Shown in pieces: positions 63,748 through 64,000 of a stretch of DNA of 64,000 nt. Source of the DNA: an uncultured Paracoccaceae bacterium (GTDB lineage Bacteria > Pseudomonadota > Alphaproteobacteria > Rhodobacterales > Rhodobacteraceae); the NCBI GenBank assembly GCA_947492475.1, contig CANLNM010000009.1, positions 37,020 through 101,019 of the forward strand, given 5' to 3'. How positions within the stretch are numbered: the first letter of the stretch is position 1; each line of letters begins with the position of its first letter. A model generated the notes under the pieces. The model saw only the letters and a program-made list of their open reading frames with translations, was not told the origin of the DNA and did no database searches. Made by a program: the position numbers and the translations under genes.

Positions 63748-63856
63748 AAATCCGAGGCGCCTTCTCTCCTGCTCGCTCAATCAGGTTGATGTGTTTCGTT
63801 TCGTCTGGCTTTGTTGCGACGATCCCACAGTGTAGCTTTGTGTGTGTTGCTTCCAC
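63614..63856 (-). pseudogene. Decayed copy of the 168-aa membrane protein gene
   Basis: The minus-strand frame contains KPDETKHINLIERAGEKA, matching EPEETQHISNIERTGSKA of the intact gene. At DNA level 63759-63810 and about 62792-62843 share most bases. No membrane segment remains. Evidence of duplication and decay within the element. Confidence 0.55.
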
Positions 63857-63928
63857 AGTCGATGCTGCGAACGCAAGAATCCACTCTCTGGAGGCCTGCT
63901 ATATCGTTGATATATGGTGTATTTTCAT

Positions 63929-64000
<72 letters not shown>

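Overview
The window looks like chromosome of a marine-type alphaproteobacterium of the order Rhodobacterales (Roseobacter-like). The evidence is the rpmH-rnpA-yidD cluster, the ubiA/rsmE pair, a plant-type glutamate-cysteine ligase and a short OmpA-family block, all with the protein style of that group. About 12 kb (21.6-33.4 kb) is ordinary core chromosome. The rest is accessory DNA.

Region 1 (1-2438) is the right-hand part of one Tn7-like transposon, interrupted by an IS1182-family element (600-2136). Region 2 (2445-21624) is a complete 19.2-kb Tn7-like transposon inserted next to it. I could define it to the base. It has TGTG..CACA ends, arrays of about 22-bp putative TnsB sites at both ends, and a 5-bp target duplication (tttgg at 2440-2444 and 21625-21629). 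Its right end lies only 9 bp from the encoded CCA of a tRNA-Arg(ACG) gene (21634-21710). The second element also has its right end facing the same tRNA, so the site was used twice. The transposon carries tnsA-tnsB-tnsC-tniQ (overlapping genes), a Ner-like repressor and an HTH protein. Its cargo is a DUF262 + AAA ATPase + unknown three-gene operon, a Fic/VbhA-type toxin-antitoxin pair, and a two-gene system. That last pair is a 1389-aa protein with an N-terminal PD-(D/E)XK nuclease, helical repeats and a C-terminal PIN-like nuclease, translationally coupled to a 633-aa unknown protein. It is my best candidate for an undescribed system.

Region 3 (21.6-33.4 kb) holds tRNA-Arg, a sensor kinase, a flavin disulfide reductase with a TVP38-type membrane protein, rpmH-rnpA-yidD, an OmpA-family protein, ubiA, rsmE, an acetyltransferase and gshA.

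Region 4 (33.4-55.7 kb) is a mosaic. It contains a TetR regulator with a likely operator, a stand-alone tyrosine recombinase, a frameshifted glxA-type regulator, a DJ-1/PfpI protein and an IS3-family element. It also has a DUF4268 nuclease-like gene and a type I restriction operon hsdM-hsdS-SIR2-hsdR in which a SIR2-domain gene is wedged between hsdS and hsdR. Next come a zinc-ribbon/GIY-YIG protein, a truncated IS66 transposase, and a reverse transcriptase with a helical C-terminus followed by an ApeA-like HEPN gene.

Region 5 (55779-63973) is an 8.2-kb integrative element in the initiator tRNA gene, bounded by 45-bp att repeats. It has a P4-type integrase, an AlpA-like HTH protein, a Rep_trans-type replication protein and a cargo pair (HEPN-like protein plus P-loop ATPase with a C-terminal helix-hairpin-helix). 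Three tRNA- or recombinase-linked platforms in 64 kb thus carry at least six separate candidate anti-phage modules.

All functional assignments come from reading motifs; no database search was possible.
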